Positions 34,392 to 42,630 of a DNA stretch of 64,000 bases are shown here, in pieces. The DNA comes from Paenibacillus sp. SYP-B4298 (GTDB lineage: Bacteria > Bacillota > Bacilli > Paenibacillales > Paenibacillaceae), in contig NZ_CP115484.1 of assembly GCF_027627475.1 (NCBI RefSeq), forward strand, positions 2,278,001 to 2,342,000. Direction: 5' to 3'. Within the stretch, counting starts at the first letter, position 1; each line of letters opens with the position of its first letter. The position numbers and the translations under genes were made by a program. The notes below the pieces were generated by a model that ran no database searches, had not been told where the DNA came from, and saw nothing but the letters and a program-made list of their open reading frames with translations.

Positions 34392-35417
34392 CTATAGCAG
34401 AGAGAGCAGCATCTGACCCATCCGTGACAATGCCACCTGCTGCTGGGCAGCGCCTAGCTCGAAGGCTGCCTTGGGCATGCCATAGACTACTGAGGAAGCC
34501 TCATCCTGAGCCAGTGTCACTGCCCCTCGGCGTCGCATGGCGAGCAATCCCCTGGCACCGTCATAGCCCATCCCCGTCAATATAATACCAGCGCTGCGCT
34601 TGCCCACCTCTTTGGCAACCGATTGAAACAGCACATCCACCGAAGGGCAATGCCCATTCACCTTGTCACCGCGAAAGCAGCGCACCTTGTAGCCGCTGGC
34701 ACTGGAGACTAGCTCCATATGATGGTCTCCTGGCGCAATCAATACATCCCCAGGCGCTACCCGATCCCCGTCCGCTGCCTCGCGGACATGCAGGGGCAAG
34801 GATTGATCCAGCCGCTGAGCGAACATCTTGGAGAAGACGGGGGGGATATGCTGCACGATCACGATGCCCGGCATTCCGGCAGGCAAGCTGCGCAGCAGTG
34901 CAGCAATGGCCTCCGTTCCTCCTGTCGAGGCGCCGATTGCAATTATATCCGTACTGGATTGAGACGGATCAAAGTCAGCCCCCTTGGAAGGAGCAGCGGG
35001 ACCTAGAGGGTCCACCTTGGCTCGCGAGCCCGCAGCCCCCTTGATCGTGCGGATGAGCTGCAGAATAAACCGTTCCACCTTAGGAGCCGAGCCCATATCC
35101 GGCTTAGGCACGAAATCAACCGCTCCAGCCTTCAGCGCATCCAGCACGGCCTCGCTCACCGAGCTGACAACGACGACCGGCAACTGGTATTGCGGCAGCA
35201 ACTGACGAATGAAGGCAATGCCATTCATGCGAGGCATCTGCACATCACACAGCATCACATCCGGCCGATGCCGCGCTATCTCTTCGGACGCCTCATAGGG
35301 ATCAGATGCGGTGGCCACGACATGAATGGCAGCATCTGAGCTGATCCCCCTGCAGATGACTTCGCGAAATAACAGCGAATCCTCAACGATAAGCACCTTG
35401 ATGGCTCTTGAGCGCAT
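34392..35417 (-). CDS. cheB: chemotaxis glutamate methylesterase CheB
   Basis: A 341-residue CheB. The N-terminal receiver domain (1-120) has the phosphoacceptor Asp in VMLCDVQMPRMNG and Lys in FVPKPD. The C-terminal methylesterase domain (about 155-340) has the catalytic Ser in IGASTGGTEA, His in VQHIPP and Asp in GMGYDGA. It demethylates or deamidates receptor glutamates when phosphorylated by CheA. It is the last gene of the che operon; its ATG shares one base with the cheR stop (TAATG), so it is translationally coupled. Confidence 0.93.
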   Translation of the reverse strand: MRSRAIKVLIVEDSLLFREVICRGISSDAAIHVVATASDPYEASEEIARHRPDVMLCDVQMPRMNGIAFIRQLLPQYQLPVVVVSSVSEAVLDALKAGAVDFVPKPDMGSAPKVERFILQLIRTIKGAAGSRAKVDPLGPAAPSKGADFDPSQSSTDIIAIGASTGGTEAIAALLRSLPAGMPGIVIVQHIPPVFSKMFAQRLDQSLPLHVREAADGDRVAPGDVLIAPGDHHMELVSSASGYKVRCFRGDKVNGHCPSVDVLFQSVAKEVGKRSAGIILTGMGYDGARGLLAMRRRGAVTLAQDEASSVVYGMPKAAFELGAAQQQVALSRMGQMLLSLL

Positions 35418-36244
35418 TACCCCAATAGGGTCCCCTCCTTGCGGTAGACAGAAGGAATCATATAGCGGAAGCCAGACAATCGCCTGTCGATGGTCTCGGA
35501 ATGGCCGATGAACAGATAACCGCCAGGCTCCAGGCTGTCATAGAAACGACGCAGCAGCCTCAGCTTCGTCGCCTCATCAAAATAGATCATGACATTGCGA
35601 CAAAAAATAAAATGAAACCGCGCCTTGAACGGGAACGTCTCTTGCATCAGATTGAACCTTCTGAATATCACCTCACGCTTGAGGAAATCAGCCGCCTGGA
35701 AGTTGCCGCTCGGCAACCTGCGAAAATAAGCGGATCGCCACCCGGCAGGCAACGGCTGGATCGCGTCTTGCGTGTATTCTCCCTGCAACGCTGCCTCAAG
35801 CGCTGCCGCAGACAGATCGGTAGCCAGCACTCTGCTATCCCAGCGCGACTTCTCCGCCCCGAGATATTGATCCATCACCATGGCGAGCGTATACGGCTCT
35901 TGCCCGAAGGAGCAGCCCGCGCTCCACGAACGCAAGTCGCGGTCCACGATGCGCGGCGCCAGCTCGGGCAGCACCTTGTCCAGCAAATATTGAAAGTGTG
36001 CCGATTCACGCATAAAAAAGGTATGATTCGTCGTAATTCGGTCAACTAGCTTGAGCGCCGCATCGCCATCACGATGTGAGGTGACGAGCCGCAGCAGCTC
36101 CTGATAGCTGCTCAGCCCATACTCATGCAGCAGCGGCTCCAGCCGTGACATCAGCATCGACCGCTTCTCTTGCTTCAGATGAATTCCGTAATGCAGCCGA
36201 ATATACTCCGCCAGGGCGCTGAATTCATCTGCACTAATCGCCAT
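35417..36244 (-). CDS. cheR: chemotaxis methyltransferase CheR
   Basis: A 275-residue CheR. The N-terminal helical domain is followed by the SAM-dependent methyltransferase domain: SAGCSFGQEPYTLAM is the SAM-binding loop, VLATDLSAAALE the acidic strand end, and FHFIFCRNVMIYFD the conserved later strand. It methylates receptor glutamates using SAM. ATG 36244 is used. An in-frame TTG at 36253 overlaps the upstream stop codon and is an alternative, as neither has a clear ribosome binding site. It lies directly after the receptor gene. Confidence 0.93.
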   Translation of the reverse strand: MAISADEFSALAEYIRLHYGIHLKQEKRSMLMSRLEPLLHEYGLSSYQELLRLVTSHRDGDAALKLVDRITTNHTFFMRESAHFQYLLDKVLPELAPRIVDRDLRSWSAGCSFGQEPYTLAMVMDQYLGAEKSRWDSRVLATDLSAAALEAALQGEYTQDAIQPLPAGWRSAYFRRLPSGNFQAADFLKREVIFRRFNLMQETFPFKARFHFIFCRNVMIYFDEATKLRLLRRFYDSLEPGGYLFIGHSETIDRRLSGFRYMIPSVYRKEGTLLG

Positions 36245-36249
36245 GGGAA

Positions 36250-37974
36250 TCAATATTTTCCGAAATCCTTATCGTGAAGCGTGATCTTGACGGGAGTGGC
36301 GGCGGCTTCCCTGTAGCCGTCAGCATATTCATCATCCAGCTCGGCATGGCGTCTTGCAGACAGATTCTCCAGCATACGAAGCACCTCCGGGTTTAGCTCG
36401 TCCAGCTCGCGGTAGGTGCTGCGTCCCGACTTCTTGAGCTTGAAGCGTCCAACCTGCTCCTTCAGCAGCGCCGCCTGGGACGACAACTGCTCGCTGGCTG
36501 CCGCGCTCTCCTCTGAAGTGGCCGAGTTTGTCTGCACAACCTGGGAGACCTGCATGATGCCCTGGTTGATTTGCGAGATGCCTGCTGCCTGCTCATTGGA
36601 TGCCTCAGAAATGTTGCCTACCAGCTCGGCGGCGCGCGTGATTCCCTCCACAATCTGATTCAGAGCCGCCGCTGTTTCTCCTGCAATATGCATACCATCC
36701 TTCACCTTGCGAATCGAGCCCTCGATGAGATCGGTCGTCTCCTTGGCAGCGCCTGCTGAGCGGGCCGCCAGATTGCGCACCTCTTCGGCCACAACCGCAA
36801 AGCCTTTGCCATGCTGGCCCGCCCGCGCCGCTTCCACCGCAGCATTCAGCGCCAATATGTTGGTCTGGAAGGCAATCTCGTCGATGACCTTAATAATCTT
36901 GGAGATGCTCTCGGAGGACAGATTAATGTCATCCATGGCCGCAAGCATCTGCTGCATCTGCTCATTGCCCTTCACGGCTGTCCCTTTGGCATCCTCTGCC
37001 AGACGGTTCGCCTGCTCGGCAGTTGAGGCGTTCAGTTGGGTCTGCACAGAGATTTGCTCCACGGATGCGGTCAACTGCTCGACAGAGCTGGCCTGCTCCG
37101 CCGCACCCTGAGACAACAGTTGGCCGGACTCGGATACTTGCCGCGCGCCGGACGCTACCTGCTCGGAAGCCGTCTGTATGTTGTTGAGCACATGGTTCAT
37201 ATTGTCCGTCATCTTGCGGAAGGCTTGTGCCAATACACCAACCTCGTCTTGAGAGTGGGCTTCTATGCGGACATCCAGGTCGCCATCGGCGATCTGGTTC
37301 GCTGTCGCTACCAGCTTGTTAACCGGGCGGGTAATAATCCGGGATATGAATACTCCAAGGCCGATGGCAATGAGAATCGCAGCGACTACCACGGCCACCA
37401 TCGTCATCACCGTATTGCTAGTCACGCCTGAATATTCCTCAGACAGCGCCAGTCCCGCTGTCCGCTTCTGATCGAACATCAGGTCTAACAGCTCACCCAC
37501 CTGGTCAGAGTAAGGCGTGGCTTGGGACAGGGTACGGAGTCCCTCCTCTGTCCGTCCATCCATAGCGAGCGTGATCGTCTGATCACGCAACACGCGATAT
37601 TCCTCCCGACTCTGCTGGAGGCTCTTGAACTGGGCACGCATCTCCTCGCTGTTAATGCTGCGCTCATACGTATCGAGCAGCTTCGTCAACTCCTCATCCA
37701 GCCCTTTGATGGTTGCCAGTGTAGCTTGCTGCTTTTGGGAGTCGACATGTAGCAGAATGTCACGAACACTATTGCGAATCATATGGAAATTAATGCCTGC
37801 TTGTCCCAAATTTCCGATCGACACTCCGTAATCCAGGTACATCTTGGAATAATTCTTGTCAATCTTCCGAATGTTCAGCACACCGATTACCCCTACAACC
37901 CCTGCGATCATCGCCACCATGATAAAGGAAGCCAATATCTTTTTGCCCAGCTTCATATCGTACAACCATTGCAT
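36250..37974 (-). CDS. methyl-accepting chemotaxis protein
   Basis: A 574-residue transmembrane receptor: one helix near residues 12-32, an extracytoplasmic four-helix-bundle-type sensor (4HB_MCP) to about 190, a second helix at 190-210, a HAMP domain (VNKLVATANQIADGDLDVRI), and a long cytoplasmic coiled coil with the hairpin tip DEIAFQTNILALNAAVEAARAG that binds CheA and CheW. The ligand is unknown. ATG 37974 follows GGGAGG by eight bases; an upstream in-frame extension is not used. Being the only receptor in the operon, it probably feeds the linked CheA. Confidence 0.93.
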   Translation of the reverse strand: MQWLYDMKLGKKILASFIMVAMIAGVVGVIGVLNIRKIDKNYSKMYLDYGVSIGNLGQAGINFHMIRNSVRDILLHVDSQKQQATLATIKGLDEELTKLLDTYERSINSEEMRAQFKSLQQSREEYRVLRDQTITLAMDGRTEEGLRTLSQATPYSDQVGELLDLMFDQKRTAGLALSEEYSGVTSNTVMTMVAVVVAAILIAIGLGVFISRIITRPVNKLVATANQIADGDLDVRIEAHSQDEVGVLAQAFRKMTDNMNHVLNNIQTASEQVASGARQVSESGQLLSQGAAEQASSVEQLTASVEQISVQTQLNASTAEQANRLAEDAKGTAVKGNEQMQQMLAAMDDINLSSESISKIIKVIDEIAFQTNILALNAAVEAARAGQHGKGFAVVAEEVRNLAARSAGAAKETTDLIEGSIRKVKDGMHIAGETAAALNQIVEGITRAAELVGNISEASNEQAAGISQINQGIMQVSQVVQTNSATSEESAAASEQLSSQAALLKEQVGRFKLKKSGRSTYRELDELNPEVLRMLENLSARRHAELDDEYADGYREAAATPVKITLHDKDFGKY

Positions 37975-37999
37975 CCTACTCGCCTCCCTGAATACATTT

Positions 38000-38491
38000 C
38001 TATTGCGTTCCGAGCAAGCCCTCCGCTTCGTCGTAGCTAAGCAGCTTATCGCAATCCAGCAGCAGCTTGACCTCATCTCCTACCTTGCCAATTCCCCGTA
38101 TGTAACGGCTGTTGCCTTGCTTCATTTCGGGCGGCGGCACGATGGCGTCCCCAAGGATAGAGATGACCTCCACGACCCCGTCAACAATGAGTCCAATCGA
38201 TAGCTCCCGGATGTCGACCACAATAATGCAGGTCCGGTCATTATATGCACGAAACGGCTTGTTGAAGCGAAGGCGCACATCCATCACCGGTATAATCTTG
38301 CCACGCAGATTCATGATCCCTCTTATATACTCCGGCAATTGGGGCACCTCGGTAATAGCCTGTATACCGATAATTTCGGTAACATAAGCTATGTCAATCC
38401 CATACTGCTCACTTCCCAGCAGAAACGTCAAATATTGATCCTTTTGCGCATCCTCTTCTGAATAGGCTTCCTCTGCAACTCTGCTACTCAA
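38000..38491 (-). CDS. cheW: chemotaxis coupling protein CheW
   Basis: A 163-residue CheW adaptor (SH3-like double barrel). Conserved segments are DQYLTFLLGSEQYGIDI, YIRGIMNLRGKIIPVMD and GLIVDGVVEVISI. It links receptors to CheA. The start is TTG 38491, with AGGAG nine bases upstream. It lies between cheA and the receptor gene. Confidence 0.93.
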   Translation of the reverse strand: MSSRVAEEAYSEEDAQKDQYLTFLLGSEQYGIDIAYVTEIIGIQAITEVPQLPEYIRGIMNLRGKIIPVMDVRLRFNKPFRAYNDRTCIIVVDIRELSIGLIVDGVVEVISILGDAIVPPPEMKQGNSRYIRGIGKVGDEVKLLLDCDKLLSYDEAEGLLGTQ

Positions 38492-38536
38492 TCCCGTCAG
38501 CTCCTCTCTTTCTTGGCAACAAGCCGTAGTGTGGAG

Positions 38537-40462
38537 TCATCCCTCCAGGCTTCTTACAGCAGGCCCAATCAGTGCGGCCACATCCAGAATGAGACTGATG
38601 TTGCCATCCCCCAGTAATGTGCATCCAGCAAGTCCTTCGATGCGCTTCATGTTGCGAATATAGGCGGGCAAGCTTTTGACGACAACCTGTTGTTGACCCA
38701 ACAACTCATCGACCAGCAGACATAACCGGCGTCCATCCTGCTCGACGACCACAAGAACACCGTCTGTCAGATTCACCCCATCGCAATCCTTGTTCAACAA
38801 GGAGCTTAACCTCATGATAGGATAGCATTCTCCCCGCACCATAATCATTTCATTGCCATCGGTGTCCTTCAGAAGCGCCTCCTGCTTCGGCTTGAATGAC
38901 TCCTGAATGGCAGTGATCGGCACCGTATATCGCGATGGCCCCACTCGGATATTCATGCCATCGATAATAGCCAGCGTCAGCGGAATTTTAAGGGAGATGG
39001 ACGTGCCCTCGCCTTTGACACTATCGACAATGATCGTTCCTCCGACCATCTCGATATTTTTGAAGGCAACATCCATTCCGACTCCGCGACCACTGAACTC
39101 GGTCACACTTTCCTTGGTGGAGAAGCCAGGGAGAAATACGAGATTATATAGATCCCTGTCGCTTACAGCACCCTGCTCTCCAGAGACCAGGCCCTGCTGC
39201 ACGGCACGCCTCCAAATTTTATCCTTATCCAGTCCCCTTCCATCATCCATTACACTGATTATGACATCATTCCCGGCATTGCTCGCCTCCAGGGTAAGCG
39301 TTCCGCACGCTGGCTTGTCGGCTGCAAGACGTTCCTCCCTGGGCTCGATGCCATGATCTATCGCATTCCGAACCAGATGCATCAGCGGATCGGAGATATG
39401 CTCGATAATATGCTTATCGACCTCCGTCTCCTCCCCAATAATTTGAATGTCCACCTCTTTTTCTAATTTTTTGCTCATATCCCGTACAACACGATGCATT
39501 TTGTGGAAGGTCGTAGCGAGTGGAACCATGCGAATCGACATTATAATATCTTGAAGCTCGCCCGTAATTTTCCGAAGATGGACCGCAGACTTTTGAAAGT
39601 GGTCTGACAACCCCTTCAGCTCCTCATGCTGAGTCACCATCGCCTCCGCAATGACGAGCTCGCCGACCAGATTCATGAGTTGATCCAGCTTGCCAACATG
39701 AACGCTGATCATGGATTGCTGCACATTTTCACGCTTCTCATGGGGCTGCTCGGCTGCAACTGCCGACTCGAGGATCTGCGTCTTCGCTCCCAGCTTCACC
39801 TCCCGTACATAGGCCATCGAACGCAGATAGTCGGCAAGATCCTGCTGTGGGCGGGAGGACTGGATGACGAGCTTGAATCCTTGCTTACGTATTACATCCT
39901 CTGTCCGTTCATTCTCCAGAATGTCGCTCGGCTCATGCGATACGACTATAAAGCCGGCTTCCCCCAGCTTGATAAGGACGTTATACGCACGAATATTCTC
40001 CATATGGCAATTCTCTTCGAATGTCACGATGACGTCGTACAGAACTTCCTGCTTCGCCTCGTTTAGACGCGCAAGGTAGCTCTGAATCGAAGCGGCCAGC
40101 TCCTGAGCATCCCCATCCGCCGGATCGCCTAGACGAATCTTGAGCGTCTCCAGCCTGATAAAATCAAGCCCGTTCAAGATGAGCTCCAGCAGCGCATCAA
40201 AGTCCGGGATGGCGGCAGCACGCTCTCGCAGGCAATAGAATAAATCCTCTATGCCATGCGCAACGCTTGCGATGCTCATATATTGCATCATCGCGGCTGA
40301 CCCTTTCAGTGTATGCATATTTCTGAATATTTCGGCAATTGAGTCCGAGCTGAAGCTGCGGCTGCGCTCACAAGCCAGAATGACGGTCTCCAATTCCCCA
40401 ATCAACTGCTCCGATTCAAATAAGTACATTTCCAGCAGTGATTCCGTATTGAAATCTTTCAT
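38537..40462 (-). CDS. cheA: chemotaxis histidine kinase CheA
   Basis: A 641-residue CheA with the full domain series: an HPt domain (phosphorylated His in NMHTLKGSAAMM near residue 50), a P2-like response-regulator docking region (about 140-225), the dimerisation domain (VHVGKLDQLMNLVGELVIAE, about 250), the ATPase domain with HLVRNAIDHGIEP, DDGRGLD and GRGVGMD, and the C-terminal CheW-like P5 domain. ATG 40462 has a run of GAGGGGAGGG before it. It is the first gene of cheA-cheW-mcp-cheR-cheB. No cheY, cheC or cheD is present in the unit. Confidence 0.95.
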   Translation of the reverse strand: MKDFNTESLLEMYLFESEQLIGELETVILACERSRSFSSDSIAEIFRNMHTLKGSAAMMQYMSIASVAHGIEDLFYCLRERAAAIPDFDALLELILNGLDFIRLETLKIRLGDPADGDAQELAASIQSYLARLNEAKQEVLYDVIVTFEENCHMENIRAYNVLIKLGEAGFIVVSHEPSDILENERTEDVIRKQGFKLVIQSSRPQQDLADYLRSMAYVREVKLGAKTQILESAVAAEQPHEKRENVQQSMISVHVGKLDQLMNLVGELVIAEAMVTQHEELKGLSDHFQKSAVHLRKITGELQDIIMSIRMVPLATTFHKMHRVVRDMSKKLEKEVDIQIIGEETEVDKHIIEHISDPLMHLVRNAIDHGIEPREERLAADKPACGTLTLEASNAGNDVIISVMDDGRGLDKDKIWRRAVQQGLVSGEQGAVSDRDLYNLVFLPGFSTKESVTEFSGRGVGMDVAFKNIEMVGGTIIVDSVKGEGTSISLKIPLTLAIIDGMNIRVGPSRYTVPITAIQESFKPKQEALLKDTDGNEMIMVRGECYPIMRLSSLLNKDCDGVNLTDGVLVVVEQDGRRLCLLVDELLGQQQVVVKSLPAYIRNMKRIEGLAGCTLLGDGNISLILDVAALIGPAVRSLEG

Positions 40463-40569
40463 GCTCTCCCTCCCCTCTAGAGAAATCGTTCTATGAATTC
40501 CTTCCGCTTACTTCTGAATCCCCTTGGTTAATGGTACCGAAAACCTAGGTCTTGGAGCCTTCATTCGAC

Positions 40570-40618
40570 ATTATAATCGTAAATACGATTTTATTCAACA
40601 TTTATACGTATATACGTA
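40570..40618 (-). promoter_or_regulatory. cheA promoter with two palindromes
   Basis: On the minus strand, -35 TTGAAT (40593-40598) and -10 TATAAT (40570-40575) are 17 bases apart. The spacer is almost filled by the palindrome AATCGTA-N2-TACGATT (40575-40590). A second perfect palindrome, TACGTATATACGTA (40605-40618), lies seven bases upstream of the -35, centred 29 bases from the first. Both share a TACG core. They are good operator candidates for a dimeric regulator, the nearest being the divergent XRE protein. Confidence 0.7.
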
Positions 40619-40745
40619 ATAGTACAATTATGGAATTTTTTTGTTTTTTCCTACTTTTGTGTCGTATACAATCAAAGAAGCAAGCTATAATATGAAGTTG
40701 TAATCTAACAAATATTGATCAAAATTATTCCGGGAGTGACTTTAT

Positions 40746-41171
40746 TTGTATTCTGTTAAGAAAAGACTGAGACAATTAAGGCAAGAGCTGGGATTGACAA
40801 TGTCTGAATTTTCACAGCAAATTCACGTATCAGCGGGAAATGTTGGAGATTGGGAAAGCGAAAAAAGATCCTCCACCCCTGGAGCGAAGGCACTCATAGC
40901 GATCGCCAACACGTATAACGTTTCACTGGATTGGCTGCTGCTGGGCAAGAATGTCCCCTTCCCGGCAGAATCCAAGCCTACGAGTAACAGCACATTGATT
41001 GAGGAGCTTCAAATAACGATCGAAGGAGAAGAGGATTACCGCTCTCCGCCAAATTCCGTTGCGGTTAAGCAACTTATTGCTGTCACTCAGGACTTGTGCG
41101 AACAGGATGTACACCTCCTTTTTCAACTCGCGCTTCGTATAAAAGAATTAGCCTCTCATCGCACTAGCTAA
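40746..41171 (+). CDS. XRE-family HTH regulator
   Basis: A 141-residue protein. The N-terminal helix-turn-helix of the Cro/C1 type reads LRQLRQELGLTMSEFSQQIHV, followed by VGDWESEKRSSTPGAKALIAIANTY and the common SLDWLLLGK end. The C-terminal half (about 75-141) is not a domain I recognise and may mediate dimerisation or ligand sensing. The start is TTG 40746, with GGGAGTGA about six bases upstream. It is transcribed away from cheA across 283 bases holding two palindromes, so control of the chemotaxis operon, itself, or both is likely. A TATAAT at 40686-40691 may be its -10, without a good -35. Confidence 0.85.
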   Translation: MYSVKKRLRQLRQELGLTMSEFSQQIHVSAGNVGDWESEKRSSTPGAKALIAIANTYNVSLDWLLLGKNVPFPAESKPTSNSTLIEELQITIEGEEDYRSPPNSVAVKQLIAVTQDLCEQDVHLLFQLALRIKELASHRTS

Positions 41172-41413
41172 CTCCTCCACCACTCGCTCTCTTCTCGAAC
41201 TCCACCATGAATCCTCTGCAGAACTAGAGTGTGACTTCAAACTCCGAAGGGAGCATACTTTACAGAATTTCCTTACTGAGCAAGGCATGTTCTCACAGGC
41301 GTACCAGGGGTACGTCAAGCGATCATAACGTTACGCAGGACGTACAGGCGGTGAACAATGCTCCTTCAGTGGGTTGGAAGTCAAGCCCTGGTTCGCTTCA
41401 CGCGATGGAAACA
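41172..41413. other. intergenic gap downstream of the XRE gene
   Basis: About 240 bases between the XRE gene and the terminator of the convergent P-loop gene. The only structure I see is a 6-bp perfect palindromic hairpin CGTACC-AGG-GGTACG (41300-41314) of unknown meaning. Confidence 0.4.
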
Positions 41414-41468
41414 TAAAAAAACAAGGTTGCACCCGACCAACTTTCCCGTCCGGGGCCCCTTGTTTTTC
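41414..41468 (-). terminator. terminator after the P-loop kinase gene
   Basis: On the minus strand AAAAACAAGG pairs with CCTTGTTTTT across a long GC-rich loop, and the T-run continues to TTTTTTT. It lies 12 bases beyond the P-loop gene. Confidence 0.75.
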
Positions 41469-41479
41469 TGTTTTCCCTA

Positions 41480-42085
41480 TTATCCACCTACCAAAAAACG
41501 CTCCACTACCGCAAGTCCGTTATCCTCCAGCATCTCGGAATTGTCATAGTACAGCACGCTGCCCTCGGGCAGCGGCCAACGGATTGTTCTCGGAGACAAG
41601 GAATGGCGAAACTCGCTCCAATGCTGGAGCTTCCATTCATCCAGCCTGGAGGCTCGCTTGGTGATTCGTTCGTAGTAGGTCTGTTCATCCTGCAAGGTCA
41701 CCACCACCACCTTCACTTCCACCTCCTGAAGTGAAGCACCGATCCGTCCCAGCTCCGATTCGATCCAGGACGGCTCCTCTGTCTCTCGCGTGAACGGGCC
41801 GATAATCAGCACACTCAAGCCAAGCTTTACATTTTCAAGCGCCGCATCCATCGTGATCCTATAGCCCAGATCTCTGCATAATGCTTTGTATTGTGCAGAA
41901 TCTCGGTCTTCGGGGTCTAACCCTGAAGCCGTCATCAGTGCGATTGCGGCTGGACGAAGCAACGTATCCATATCGAGCAGAGGAAATGAGTTTCGGACGG
42001 CCAACGCTTTAGCCAATGTCGTCTTTCCCGCTCCAGCTCCCCCTACGACAAAGAGCAACCTTCCTTTGGCTTCTCCTCCAACCAT
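41480..42085 (-). CDS. P-loop ATPase/kinase-like protein
   Basis: A 201-residue P-loop protein with Walker A GGAGAGKTT near residue 15 and a strand ending LLDMDTLL. The later segment RITKRASRLDEWKLQHW looks like the lid and Arg-containing region of small-molecule kinases. The closest resemblance is to the AAA_33/shikimate kinase-like group. The substrate is unknown. ATG 42085 lies two bases after the stop of the CYTH gene, so they are cotranscribed and probably act together; CYTH proteins bind triphosphates or phosphorylated nucleotides. A strong terminator follows. Confidence 0.7.
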   Translation of the reverse strand: MVGGEAKGRLLFVVGGAGAGKTTLAKALAVRNSFPLLDMDTLLRPAAIALMTASGLDPEDRDSAQYKALCRDLGYRITMDAALENVKLGLSVLIIGPFTRETEEPSWIESELGRIGASLQEVEVKVVVVTLQDEQTYYERITKRASRLDEWKLQHWSEFRHSLSPRTIRWPLPEGSVLYYDNSEMLEDNGLAVVERFLVGG

Positions 42086-42087
42086 GA

Positions 42088-42588
42088 TTACACACTGCCT
42101 TCCTGCAGCTTGCTCCACACCTGCTTGTTGCTATACTGGCGTTCGGTGCTAATGTCCAGCCCGAACCAATCCGGTGCTCGGAAAGCCGCAGCCTCCTGCT
42201 CCGAACGAAATTCCACCTCCAGCACGGTCAATTGCAATTGATCATACACGTCAATCTCAACTTTTCTTCGATTGAATTCGGCGGTTATGCGGTTCTTGGT
42301 CAAGGGCACAGCCCCGCAGGCGCGAATCAACTGTTCATAGATTTGGGCTGAGATAGAATACTCAACCTCCTCCCGTATCAAGCCATTGCCCCGTTTGAAG
42401 GTATGGGTATATTCCACCTCGCCGCTTGCAACATCCGTCAATCTCCGCACGCGCAACTCCTGATCCTCATCAATCGCCAGATAGGTCTGCTCAATGCGCT
42501 GCTCCCGCACCACCTTGAGTGTCCCGCTCTCCTGTAATTCCGCCAGATTCGCATTCAGCATATACTTCCGTTCAATTTCAAGCTCCAT
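42088..42588 (-). CDS. CYTH domain protein
   Basis: A 166-residue CYTH-fold protein (CyaB/thiamine triphosphatase, triphosphate tunnel metalloenzyme). The ExExK motif ELEIERKYML opens the protein and further charged strands follow: ELRVRRL, YTHTFKRG, ITAEFNRRKVEIDVYD and LTVLEVEF. Such enzymes hydrolyse inorganic triphosphate, thiamine triphosphate or make cyclic AMP; sequence alone does not decide. ATG 42588 (MELEIERK) has AAGGGG nine bases upstream; an ATG 18 bases earlier lies before that site. It is followed immediately by the P-loop protein. Confidence 0.85.
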   Translation of the reverse strand: MELEIERKYMLNANLAELQESGTLKVVREQRIEQTYLAIDEDQELRVRRLTDVASGEVEYTHTFKRGNGLIREEVEYSISAQIYEQLIRACGAVPLTKNRITAEFNRRKVEIDVYDQLQLTVLEVEFRSEQEAAAFRAPDWFGLDISTERQYSNKQVWSKLQEGSV

Positions 42589-42630
42589 CCGTTCACGCCC
42601 CTTCATTATATCGCTGTCAGCAGACTGTGG

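Noticed and set aside
41300-41314. Perfect CGTACC-AGG-GGTACG hairpin
   Set aside because: It is short, has no T-run and no neighbouring element; not enough to call a function.
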